A DNA stretch of 64,000 nucleotides, from the NCBI GenBank assembly GCA_028277745.1, contig JANQFR010000064.1, forward strand, positions 1 to 64,000, read 5' to 3'. The stretch is from Phycisphaeraceae bacterium. GTDB taxonomy: Bacteria; Planctomycetota; Phycisphaerae; Phycisphaerales; Phycisphaeraceae. The notes under the pieces are model-generated. The model was not told where the DNA came from and did no database searches. It saw nothing but the letters and a program-made list of their open reading frames with translations. The translations under genes and the position numbers were made by a program. Positions within the stretch are counted from its first letter, which is position 1. Each line of letters begins with the position of its first letter. Below, in pieces: positions 57,662 to 64,000 of this stretch.

Positions 57662-58294
57662 ATGCTTCGCCAAACGCTTGCCATCACCGTTGCCGCCGTC
57701 GTCCTGTTCGCCGTCGCCCCCGTTCAGGCGGGAACTCTCTGGGCTACAGAGACGATTCTGGACACCGGCCTGAACCCGTTCGGCCAGGACCTGACACGCA
57801 TCCGCACCATCAGCAATGGTTTTATTGACACGGAAACCAATGACGGAGCCATTGTTGCCGCGAATAACGTCAGCGACACCTTCGGCGTCGCAACGATCGC
57901 GGACGTGACCTACACCCACCGCCTGGACTGGGTTGTCCCGCCGTTCGCGGAGATCACCTCGGCGTCGCTGCACATCTACGCCCTCGGCTTCGATAAGGAC
58001 GACGTCTCCGTCGAAGTGGACACCATCTTCGACCTCGGCAACCTTTCGGGCCTGCAGACGTCGTTTGACCTGGGCGGCATCCTGGCCACCCTTCAGGACG
58101 GGTCGCTGAACGTGCTCCTGGACAACTCCAACGAGCGCAACGGCTGGTTCGGCTTCAACAAGGTGGACACCTTCAAGTCCACCCTCAAGTTCCACTACAC
58201 CCCGGTCCCGACCCCGACCGCGGCTCTCGGCGGCGTCACCCTGCTGGGCATCCTGGCCCTGCGCCGGTACCACCGCCGCAGCTACGGCGCCTGA
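57662..58294 (+). CDS. PEP-CTERM-like secreted protein
   Basis: A 210-aa exported protein. Signal peptide MLRQTLAITVAAVVLFAVAPVQA; mature part (about residues 24-180) is beta-rich with Asp/Asn repeats (YTHRLDWVVPPFAEITSASLHI), similar to carbohydrate-binding-like jelly-roll modules of exported planctomycete proteins; C-terminal PTPTAALGGVTLLGILALRRY is a PEP-CTERM-like anchor, with VPTP in place of the strict PEP. GAGGG lies upstream of the ATG. It ends before a strong terminator at 58334-58371. Confidence 0.82.
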   Translation: MLRQTLAITVAAVVLFAVAPVQAGTLWATETILDTGLNPFGQDLTRIRTISNGFIDTETNDGAIVAANNVSDTFGVATIADVTYTHRLDWVVPPFAEITSASLHIYALGFDKDDVSVEVDTIFDLGNLSGLQTSFDLGGILATLQDGSLNVLLDNSNERNGWFGFNKVDTFKSTLKFHYTPVPTPTAALGGVTLLGILALRRYHRRSYGA

Positions 58295-58333
58295 GCCCGA
58301 ACACCCTGCTGCATCGCTCTCTACTCCACGTCC

Positions 58334-58371
58334 GAGCCTCGGCCACACCCCGGCCGGGGCTCGTTTTTTTT
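58334..58371 (+). terminator. Rho-independent terminator of the PEP-CTERM-like gene
   Basis: GAGCCTCGGCC / GGCCGGGGCTC forms an 11-bp stem with one G-T pair, directly followed by a GTTTTTTTT tract. It is the clearest intrinsic terminator in the window. Confidence 0.88.
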
Positions 58372-58473
58372 GCGAACGGCGCGTCCCCCGCTGAGCCGCC
58401 CGGTTTCGCCCCTCGTCGCCGCAACGCCTAGAATGCTCCTGCCGCCCCCGCGGGCGCTGCGGAGACTCCCACC

Positions 58474-58872
58474 ATGCACATGAAACACTCCGGCGAGGCT
58501 CACGGCCCCGAGGTCGTGCCCGTCAAGTTCATCCTCGAAGACCCCGAGCCCCTCACCGGCGACAGCAAGAAAGAGGTCGAGGTCAAGGCCGCGGTCGGCG
58601 AGACCATCCTCGAGGTCGCCCTGGACCACGGCATCAATATCGAGCACGCCTGCGGCGGGGTCTGCGCCTGCTCGACCTGTCACGTCTACGTCGAGGAGGG
58701 CGAGGACGCGTTCGACGAGGCCGAGGACGACGAGCTCGACCGCGTCGAGGAGGCGCCGGGCCTGCAGGTCAACAGCCGGCTGTGCTGCCAGCTCAAGGTC
58801 AAAGACGAGACGCCGGTCGTGATCAAGGTCCCGGCCTGGAACCGCAACGCGGTCAAGGAAGTGCCGCACTGA
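58474..58872 (+). CDS. 2Fe-2S ferredoxin (adrenodoxin/ISC type)
   Basis: A 132-aa ferredoxin. Cluster cysteines: CGGVCACSTC and the distal LCCQL (C-x5-C-x2-C...C pattern of the vertebrate-type/ISC ferredoxins). An acidic helix follows the cluster (VEEGEDAFDEAEDDELDR), where reductases bind. N-terminal extension is His-rich. It may transfer electrons in Fe-S assembly or with Fpr at 39333. A TAGAAT hexamer about 40 bases upstream and GGAG 9 bases before the ATG suggest an ordinary leader. Confidence 0.92.
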   Translation: MHMKHSGEAHGPEVVPVKFILEDPEPLTGDSKKEVEVKAAVGETILEVALDHGINIEHACGGVCACSTCHVYVEEGEDAFDEAEDDELDRVEEAPGLQVNSRLCCQLKVKDETPVVIKVPAWNRNAVKEVPH

Positions 58873-58896
58873 CGGCGGGTCTGATAAGTGAAATCC

Positions 58897-59982
58897 CTAT
58901 TTGAATGAGGAAATGACCTGGTCTTCTTCCAGGCTATCCCAATTCGGCGTCTGTCGCCGCGAATTCACTCTGTCATACCAGTCATAGACGTCTTGAACGG
59001 CCCGCCGGAAGACCGGGTCATCCGGACGCGTGTCCTTGAGACGTTGCAAGCGTTCCCGGGTGACGCTCCCCAGGCCCGGCATGACCTGGGTGTAAGCCAA
59101 TTCTTTTGCCGCGGCGGCCCGGACCCCATCGACGAAAGACTGTCTTTGCCGCATCAACCCATTGATTTTGTTCTCTGTCGGCTGGAACCGGACGGCATCT
59201 TTCGGGGGATCGAGGTTCATCCCCTTGATCCGGTCAAGATTCAAGTAGGTCAGTTCCGGGGCGCCAAACACGATTTCATTTTGGGGGATATCCAGAACGG
59301 ACGTCAGCAACGCTTGCCGCTGGCGGTTTCGGTTCGTGGGCGAATCGCCGAGGAAATCGGCGTAAGCGGTTTTCGCCCGCATGACGATGAACTGATTCGT
59401 CTGGTCCGTATGCCGGGCCAGCATATGTCGATACCACTTATCGATCTCGCCTGATGAAGTAAACGAACCGGGATCGTTTGAAACGGAAGAGCGCAGATTT
59501 TCCGCAAGCATAAAGCCGATCAGGGCGCCGATCTCCGGCGGCAGATCGCCCCGGTCAAGCAATCGCTGCATCATGACCACCCGATCGAAAGCCGTGAGGT
59601 CGGGATCGCCCCGGGAAGCCATGATCTGGTCGTAAGCTTTACGCCAGTCTCCGCCAGGATCGTCCGCTACGAAATCGGCGGCGGCCCGCCAACTCCATGC
59701 CCCCTGAGGTTGTCGCCACCTTTCATCGTGGCCTTCCCCCTTTTCAGGCCGCGCCTGTGGCCCCACGTCGACGCCATTTCCAACGGAGGGCGGCGGCGCC
59801 GCCGCCACGGGGCCTTTGCGCGGCAGCGTTCGCGCCGGCGTCTCGGCTTCGACGACAGGCTGCTCACTCGATGCGCCTTGTTGCCGCAAGGCGAAACCGA
59901 TGGCGATCGCGAGCACAACCGCCAATGCGATCCCCCCTGTCGCGATCCCAGCCGCCTTCGACACCGGTTTACTCAGAGCCAT
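58897..59982 (-). CDS. Single-helix membrane protein of unknown function (361 aa)
   Basis: One N-terminal helix (about residues 11-32), a Pro/Glu-rich linker (about 38-80) and a soluble alpha-helical domain (about 90-361) with no recognised family (motifs RRAVQDVYDWYDRVNSRR and DLPPEIGALIGFMLAENL). AAGGGGG lies 5-11 bases before the ATG. Base composition is AT-richer than the surrounding genes. A 37-aa frame ends 12 bases upstream and could be translated with it. Confidence 0.7.
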   Translation of the reverse strand: MALSKPVSKAAGIATGGIALAVVLAIAIGFALRQQGASSEQPVVEAETPARTLPRKGPVAAAPPPSVGNGVDVGPQARPEKGEGHDERWRQPQGAWSWRAAADFVADDPGGDWRKAYDQIMASRGDPDLTAFDRVVMMQRLLDRGDLPPEIGALIGFMLAENLRSSVSNDPGSFTSSGEIDKWYRHMLARHTDQTNQFIVMRAKTAYADFLGDSPTNRNRQRQALLTSVLDIPQNEIVFGAPELTYLNLDRIKGMNLDPPKDAVRFQPTENKINGLMRQRQSFVDGVRAAAAKELAYTQVMPGLGSVTRERLQRLKDTRPDDPVFRRAVQDVYDWYDRVNSRRQTPNWDSLEEDQVISSFK

Positions 59983-59994
59983 CCAACCCCCTTG

Positions 59995-60108
59995 TTACGC
60001 CCCTTCCTTCTCACGCTTATGGTCGCCGTTGCCGCTGTGAGCGATCCACTGATCCGTTTCCCATACGCCGGGAACCGGCTCCTCCACCTTGATCGTCGGC
60101 TCCTGCAT
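59995..60108 (-). CDS. Possible small protein (37 aa) upstream of the membrane protein gene
   Basis: A short open frame, MQEPTIKVEEPVPGVWETDQ and onward, hydrophilic and charged, with a TAA 12 bases before the next ATG. No ribosome site is clear and no relative is recognised. It looks coding by amino-acid pattern, and its position suggests coupling, but this is a weak call. An in-frame GTG nine codons upstream is an alternative start. Confidence 0.35.
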   Translation of the reverse strand: MQEPTIKVEEPVPGVWETDQWIAHSGNGDHKREKEGA

Positions 60109-60162
60109 CCCGCACGCGTTGCGGCTACCGAACACACAACGAGAAAATAAGGCATTCTGATC

Positions 60163-61443
60163 TTAGATGGATTTTTCAAACGCCGTCTCACGCAGGGTCA
60201 GGACGACTCCGGTCGTGACGGCGGCCATGGCCACGAGGTAGTACGCGGGGACCAGGGTTTCGCCGGTCTGGTGGATGAGCCACGCCGCGACGAGGGGGGT
60301 GGTGCCGCCGAAGATCGCGAGGGTGATGTTGTAAGCGACCGAGATCGTGGTGCACCGATACCGCGGCGGGGTGATCTCGACCAGGGTGACGGGGTTGGCG
60401 CCGAACGCCAGGCCGATGAGCAGGGCAAAGCCCAACTGGCCCCCAAGGATCAGGGCGGGGTGGTCGTGCTGGATCGCGAAGAACAGCGGCACCGCCAGCA
60501 GCAGGCAGCCGACCGAGGCGATCACCAGGATCGGCTTGCGGCCGACGCGGTCGCTGAGCCAGGCGGCGAGCGGGACGATCACCATGAGCACGCACATCGC
60601 TGCCGTGTCGATCTCCAAGGCCTCGGCCATAGGCACGCCGACCTGCTCGGAGAGGAAGGTCGTCACGTAGACGAACATCATGTAGAACCCGACGTTCGCC
60701 ATCAGGATCAGGCCCGCGATCCGCAGCATGGCCCGCCACTGGGTGCGCACCGCCGCCGCCAGGGGCAGGCGCCCCGATCCGCGATCCACGGTTTCGCCCG
60801 GCCCCAATCCCCGGCGGAAGAACACGGCCAGGCCCGCGATCGAGACGCCCAACAAGAACGGCAGCCGCCAGCCCCAGGCGTGCAGGGCCTCGTCGGGGAG
60901 CACGGCCGAGATCAGCGCGCCGACCGCCGAGCCCAGCAGGAATCCCGCGACCGCGCCAAAGCCGGACCACCCGCTCACGAGCCCCCGCCGGCCGGCGGGG
61001 GCGTGTTCGACGAGGTAGATCACCGAGCCGGTGTATTCGCCCCCGACCGAAAACCCCTGGGCGATCCGCAGCAGGGTCAACAGCACCGGGGCGGCCAAAC
61101 CGATCGCCGCATACGACGGCAGGAGCCCCAGGAGCCCGGTCGAGACGCCCATGAGGATGACCGAGGACTTGAGGACGACGCCCCGGCCGTACCGATCGCC
61201 CAGATGGCCGAAGAAAGCTGCGCCCAACGGGCGGGCCAGGAACCCCGACGCGAAGACGCCGAACGCCGCCAGCAGAGACGTGACCGGGTCTTCATTGGGA
61301 AAAAACTGTCGACCGATGACCGGGGCGAAAAAGCCGTAAACCGCAAAATCAAACCACTCCATGATGTTGCCGATCGTGCCGGCAAAGATGGATTTCGAGA
61401 TCTTTGGCGGTTTCTCTGTCATCAAGCGTTCATCCCACTCCAT
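60163..61443 (-). CDS. MHS-family major facilitator transporter
   Basis: A 426-aa protein with 12 helices. The N-terminal signature GTIGNIMEWFDFAVYGFFAP, then GHLGDRYGRGVVL and RIAQGFSVGGEYTGSVIYL, defines the metabolite:H+ symporter subfamily (ProP, ShiA, citrate and alpha-ketoglutarate permeases). The substrate is not decidable. An alternative start at 61422 (MTEKPPK) would remove seven residues. It is divergent from the Nudix gene. Confidence 0.9.
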   Translation of the reverse strand: MEWDERLMTEKPPKISKSIFAGTIGNIMEWFDFAVYGFFAPVIGRQFFPNEDPVTSLLAAFGVFASGFLARPLGAAFFGHLGDRYGRGVVLKSSVILMGVSTGLLGLLPSYAAIGLAAPVLLTLLRIAQGFSVGGEYTGSVIYLVEHAPAGRRGLVSGWSGFGAVAGFLLGSAVGALISAVLPDEALHAWGWRLPFLLGVSIAGLAVFFRRGLGPGETVDRGSGRLPLAAAVRTQWRAMLRIAGLILMANVGFYMMFVYVTTFLSEQVGVPMAEALEIDTAAMCVLMVIVPLAAWLSDRVGRKPILVIASVGCLLLAVPLFFAIQHDHPALILGGQLGFALLIGLAFGANPVTLVEITPPRYRCTTISVAYNITLAIFGGTTPLVAAWLIHQTGETLVPAYYLVAMAAVTTGVVLTLRETAFEKSI

Positions 61444-61484
61444 CTCAAGCCTGACGGGTGGACAACCCGCTATTGATTAACCGC

Positions 61485-61490
61485 TATGAT
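61485..61490 (+). promoter_or_regulatory. -10 hexamer of the Nudix gene (leaderless arrangement)
   Basis: TATGAT ends exactly 6 bases before the ATG at 61497, which supports this start over a frame beginning at 61458. Confidence 0.6.
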
Positions 61491-61496
61491 CGGCGT

Positions 61497-61994
61497 ATGT
61501 CGGGGCTGCCCTACAAGATCGCGGTGCTGTGCTACCTGTTCGACCGGGATGGGCGGGTCCTGTTGCTGCACCGCCGCAAGCCGCCGAATCTGGAGTTGTA
61601 TTCCCCCATCGGGGGCAAGCTGGAGCAGAGCGTCGGCGAGAGCCCGGCATCCTGCGCAGTTCGGGAAATTCTGGAAGAAACCGGTCTGGAAATTGGGTTA
61701 ACCCGGTTACACTTAACCGGGATTGTTTCCGAAAGTGGATATGAGGGACAGGCGCACTGGTTAATGTTCCTTTACGAAGTGCTGGGGCCGGTGGACGTGG
61801 CACAGACAACTTTTGACGAAGGGGTGCTCGAATGGCACGACCCTCGATCGATCGACAACCTGCCCCTCCCGCAGACGGACCGGGAAGTGATCTGGCCGCT
61901 GTTCTGGCAATATCGCGGAAAGTTCTTTTCTGTTCATATCGACTGCGGCCGCGATGCACTGGCGTGGCGGCTCGAACAGCCGGCATCCCCTTAA
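61497..61994 (+). CDS. Nudix hydrolase
   Basis: A 165-aa Nudix-fold pyrophosphohydrolase. The Nudix box is complete: GGKLEQSVGESPASCAVREI, then LEETGLEIG (G-x5-E-x7-R-E-x2-E-E-x-G). Strand LYSPIGGKLEQS precedes it, as in MutT/NUDT1-like enzymes. The nucleotide or sugar-nucleotide substrate is unknown. It follows the MHS-transporter gene divergently, 53 bases apart. Confidence 0.88.
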   Translation: MSGLPYKIAVLCYLFDRDGRVLLLHRRKPPNLELYSPIGGKLEQSVGESPASCAVREILEETGLEIGLTRLHLTGIVSESGYEGQAHWLMFLYEVLGPVDVAQTTFDEGVLEWHDPRSIDNLPLPQTDREVIWPLFWQYRGKFFSVHIDCGRDALAWRLEQPASP

Positions 61995-62163
61995 AATTAA
62001 AGAGATTAAAGAATCTTGCCCGCGTTGCGGAATGTTATGATTCCGATAAACTTGCGGCGAAAAGTCCGCTTATCAGGGTAGCCTGATTTTGCGGTGATTG
62101 GGCAGGTGGTGTCCGGAGGGCACGCTTCCTTCAAGAAGCAAAACTATTATCAGGCGGCCGACC

Positions 62164-63222
62164 TTGCGTTTCCAATTCTTCGACACCGGGACTGTGGCTC
62201 CATGGTCCGCCGAGCCTTCCAGCTTCCTTAAGGGCTTGGCCTCGGACCTGACGTGGGGCGCGCTGGTCCTGGGCGCGATGGACACCCGGCGGCCGACGCC
62301 GGACGGGCTGTTGCTCGTCGACGGGGTGGACGACTCGGTGCTCTCGGCCTGGTGCGACGGCCGGTACCGGGACGACCCCACCTGGAAGACCGCGCGTCGG
62401 CGCGGCGTCGCGGAGGGGAAAGCCACCAAGACCCAGCCCGGCCCCCCTTTGCCGGCGGGGATGCACGCGTGCGTCCACCTCACCCCCGCGACCCCGGACG
62501 GCCGGGTGGTGTGGTACCTGGCCGTTGGCGACCGCTCGGCGCTGGACCCGGCCCAGGTGCTCCGGGCCGGGGCGCTGCTGCGCCTGGTGCAGAACGCGTT
62601 TGACCATACCGACGAACCCGCGACGGGGCGGGCCCTGCTGGACGCCCGGCGCCGGCTCATCCTCGCCGATCCGCGCACCGGCCTCGATTTCAAGGAGCAG
62701 CCGCAGCGCCTGCGGTCGCTCGAAAACGACCTGCCGGCGGTGGTCGCCCAGCGTTGGCCCGACGGGCTGGGAGACGACTGGCACGATGTGTTCCTCGCCT
62801 TGGCGGGCGAGCCCACGTGGCTGCGGGTGCGGCAATGCCGCCAGGCGTTGGTCGTCGAGCTGCGGCCGTCGGGGCCCGACGGCCCGCCCGCGGTGGGGGT
62901 GGTGGACGATCCGCGGATCGCCACGGCCCTGGCGTTCCTCTCCGACCGGTACGGCCGCTCGCCCAGCCTCAACGAGATCGCCGACGCCGTCGGCGCCAGC
63001 CCGTTCCACTTCCACCGCCTCTTCTCCCGGGGCGTGGGCGTCAGCCCCAAGCACTACATGCTTCGCCTGCAGATGCAGATCGCCAAGTGGCTCCTCCGCG
63101 CCACCCGCCGCCCGGTCGGGCAGATCGCCGTCGACGCCGGTTTTTCCAGCCACGGCCACTTCACCGCCACCTTCCACCGCGTCGTGGGGGTCAGCCCGAC
63201 GACTTACCGGGAATCGCCGTGA
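62164..63222 (+). CDS. AraC-type helix-turn-helix regulator with unusual sensor domain
   Basis: A 352-aa protein if it starts at TTG 62164 (MRFQFFDTGTV). The C-terminal part (about residues 245-352) is the AraC DNA-binding domain (LNEIADAVGASPFHFHRLFS, then GQIAVDAGFSSHGHFTATFH and VGVSPTTYR). The N-terminal 240 residues do not match the usual cupin sensor; they look like an alpha/beta sensor with HLTPATPDGRVVWYLAVGDR. AGGCGG lies about 7 bases before the TTG. Alternative non-ATG starts upstream exist. Confidence 0.78.
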   Translation: MRFQFFDTGTVAPWSAEPSSFLKGLASDLTWGALVLGAMDTRRPTPDGLLLVDGVDDSVLSAWCDGRYRDDPTWKTARRRGVAEGKATKTQPGPPLPAGMHACVHLTPATPDGRVVWYLAVGDRSALDPAQVLRAGALLRLVQNAFDHTDEPATGRALLDARRRLILADPRTGLDFKEQPQRLRSLENDLPAVVAQRWPDGLGDDWHDVFLALAGEPTWLRVRQCRQALVVELRPSGPDGPPAVGVVDDPRIATALAFLSDRYGRSPSLNEIADAVGASPFHFHRLFSRGVGVSPKHYMLRLQMQIAKWLLRATRRPVGQIAVDAGFSSHGHFTATFHRVVGVSPTTYRESP

Positions 63223-63230
63223 GTGCGATA

Positions 63231-63376
63231 GGGAAATGCAGGAAAGCAGGAAACCAGAAAAGCAGGAAATAGAGAGGCCGCTGGCATCATCGCCATTTCC
63301 ACGGTCGTAAGACCCCTTGGTCCCGGCCTTTCTGTATTTTCTGTTTTCCTGATTTTCTTGCTTTCCTGCCTTTTCC
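63231..63376. repeat. GCAGGAAA-family long hairpin, copy 2
   Basis: Left arm from 63231 (GGGAAATGCAGGAAAGCAGG...) and right arm ending about 63376 (...GCTTTCCTGCCTTTTCCCC) pair imperfectly over 40-50 bases. The words are the same as at 16741-16873, although the arms have diverged. It lies just after the AraC-like gene. The interval 63223-63484 holds nothing else, apart from a small hairpin CCGGCGG/CCGCCGG near 63438-63460. Confidence 0.85.
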
Positions 63377-63484
63377 CCGGTTCTAAAGCGTCCCGCCGGA
63401 CTGGCCCGATGAACCAAAGGACCGTATCTTGGATGCGCCGGCGGTCTGTGCGCCGCCGGGCTCTTCAACAAAGGGACATCACCC

Positions 63485-64000
63485 ATGCTCACCTGCTCCC
63501 GCTTCCGCACCCCGGCCGCCCTGATCCTGATCGTCGGGGGCCTCGTGCTCGCCGCCGGCTGCCGCTCGAACGATGAACACACGTACAAGAGCCATGTGTA
63601 CCGTCCCACCACGGTGACGGTCGTCAAGACGCCCAGCCAGGAGCCGATCTGGTCCTACGACGTGCCCGGCGGCTACGTCATGGCGCTCGACTTCGATTCG
63701 GACACCCGGCCCCAGCGCAACTACGTCGGCGGGCCGAACCCCACCCAGATGAACTGGGCCCTTTACGGCCCGGAAACCGGGGACGTCTGGGGCGTGCGCA
63801 CCGAGTCGCCCGTCGCCACCGACGTCGTGGCCATGCCCGGCACGACCGTGGCGATCCTCGTGACGTACCGTGAGCCCGACGCGCCTGCCGCGACCACCGT
63901 CGAAATGCCTCCGACCGACGTCGAGGTCTCCGATCAGGGCGTCACGCCGGTGACGCCTGAGGAAGCCGCCCGGGAGACGGCCGAGCCCGACGAAAACACC
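63485..64000 (+). CDS. Predicted lipoprotein, truncated by the window end
   Basis: A 172-codon open frame reaching the end of the window without a stop codon. Signal peptide with lipobox LAAGC (Cys26), then SYDVPGGYVMALDFDSDTRP and NWALYGPETGDVWGVRTESP, and a Glu/Pro/Thr-rich tail. AAAGGGA precedes the ATG by about 9 bases. No family is recognised. The mature protein is predicted to be bound to a membrane. The complete length is unknown. Confidence 0.8.
   Translation, partial: MLTCSRFRTPAALILIVGGLVLAAGCRSNDEHTYKSHVYRPTTVTVVKTPSQEPIWSYDVPGGYVMALDFDSDTRPQRNYVGGPNPTQMNWALYGPETGDVWGVRTESPVATDVVAMPGTTVAILVTYREPDAPAATTVEMPPTDVEVSDQGVTPVTPEEAARETAEPDENT

Noticed and set aside
59973..60191. 72-codon minus-strand frame before the single-helix membrane protein
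   Set aside because: Arg/Ser-rich shadow; the alternative 37-aa frame in the same DNA has a more protein-like composition.

Overview
The window looks like a chromosomal segment of a high-GC planctomycete, most likely of the class Phycisphaerae. The evidence is a mixture of traits: a MurE of the meso-diaminopimelate type, an FHA domain fused to an ECF sigma factor, two PEP-CTERM-like secreted proteins, a type II pseudopilin, a membrane-bound pyrophosphatase, a sulfatase, phytanoyl-CoA dioxygenase next to an AraC regulator, and several zinc-ribbon membrane proteins. No rRNA, tRNA, CRISPR array, transposase or phage gene was seen. Class-level placement is an inference.

Layout. 1-6300: a PilZ/receiver protein, then murE-murF-mraY for peptidoglycan precursor synthesis. 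6357-8960: a visibly AT-richer three-gene operon (papain-like cysteine peptidase lipoprotein, two-helix membrane protein, 55-aa lipoprotein) bracketed by two direct copies of a 55-bp palindromic repeat; this is the best candidate for an undescribed accessory system. 9000-24500: housekeeping and regulatory genes (Coa1-like, miaE, typA, TrmH-type methylase, three STAS proteins, SMUG1, GGDEF, YmdB-type phosphoesterase, nrdR, CBS protein, DUF2868/DUF3482 GTPase pair). 24500-43400: sulfatase-leuB, PhyH/AraC, CbiX-like, tandem PTPS, TauE, ExbD-TonB, HAD phosphatase, cardiolipin synthase, holB, ferredoxin-NADP reductase, AEC transporter, stand-alone AICAR transformylase and the FHA-ECF sigma factor. 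43800-64000: pyrophosphatase, PEP-CTERM proteins, PhzF, KTN protein, dienelactone hydrolase, TlpA-like thioredoxin, a large OPT-like transporter, SPOR lipoprotein, AMP-ligase, HD exoribonuclease, ferredoxin, MHS-type transporter, Nudix, AraC-like regulator and a lipoprotein cut by the window end.

Two global signals stand out. First, many genes have a TAnnnT hexamer ending 6-9 bases before the start codon and no Shine-Dalgarno sequence, the arrangement expected for leaderless mRNAs; the AT-rich operon instead has strong ribosome sites, TTG starts and a consensus promoter with a long leader. Second, intergenic spaces carry many inverted repeats of several families (long hairpins built of 7-8-bp words, an 80-bp element in three copies, and short REP-like palindromes), mostly at gene 3' ends.
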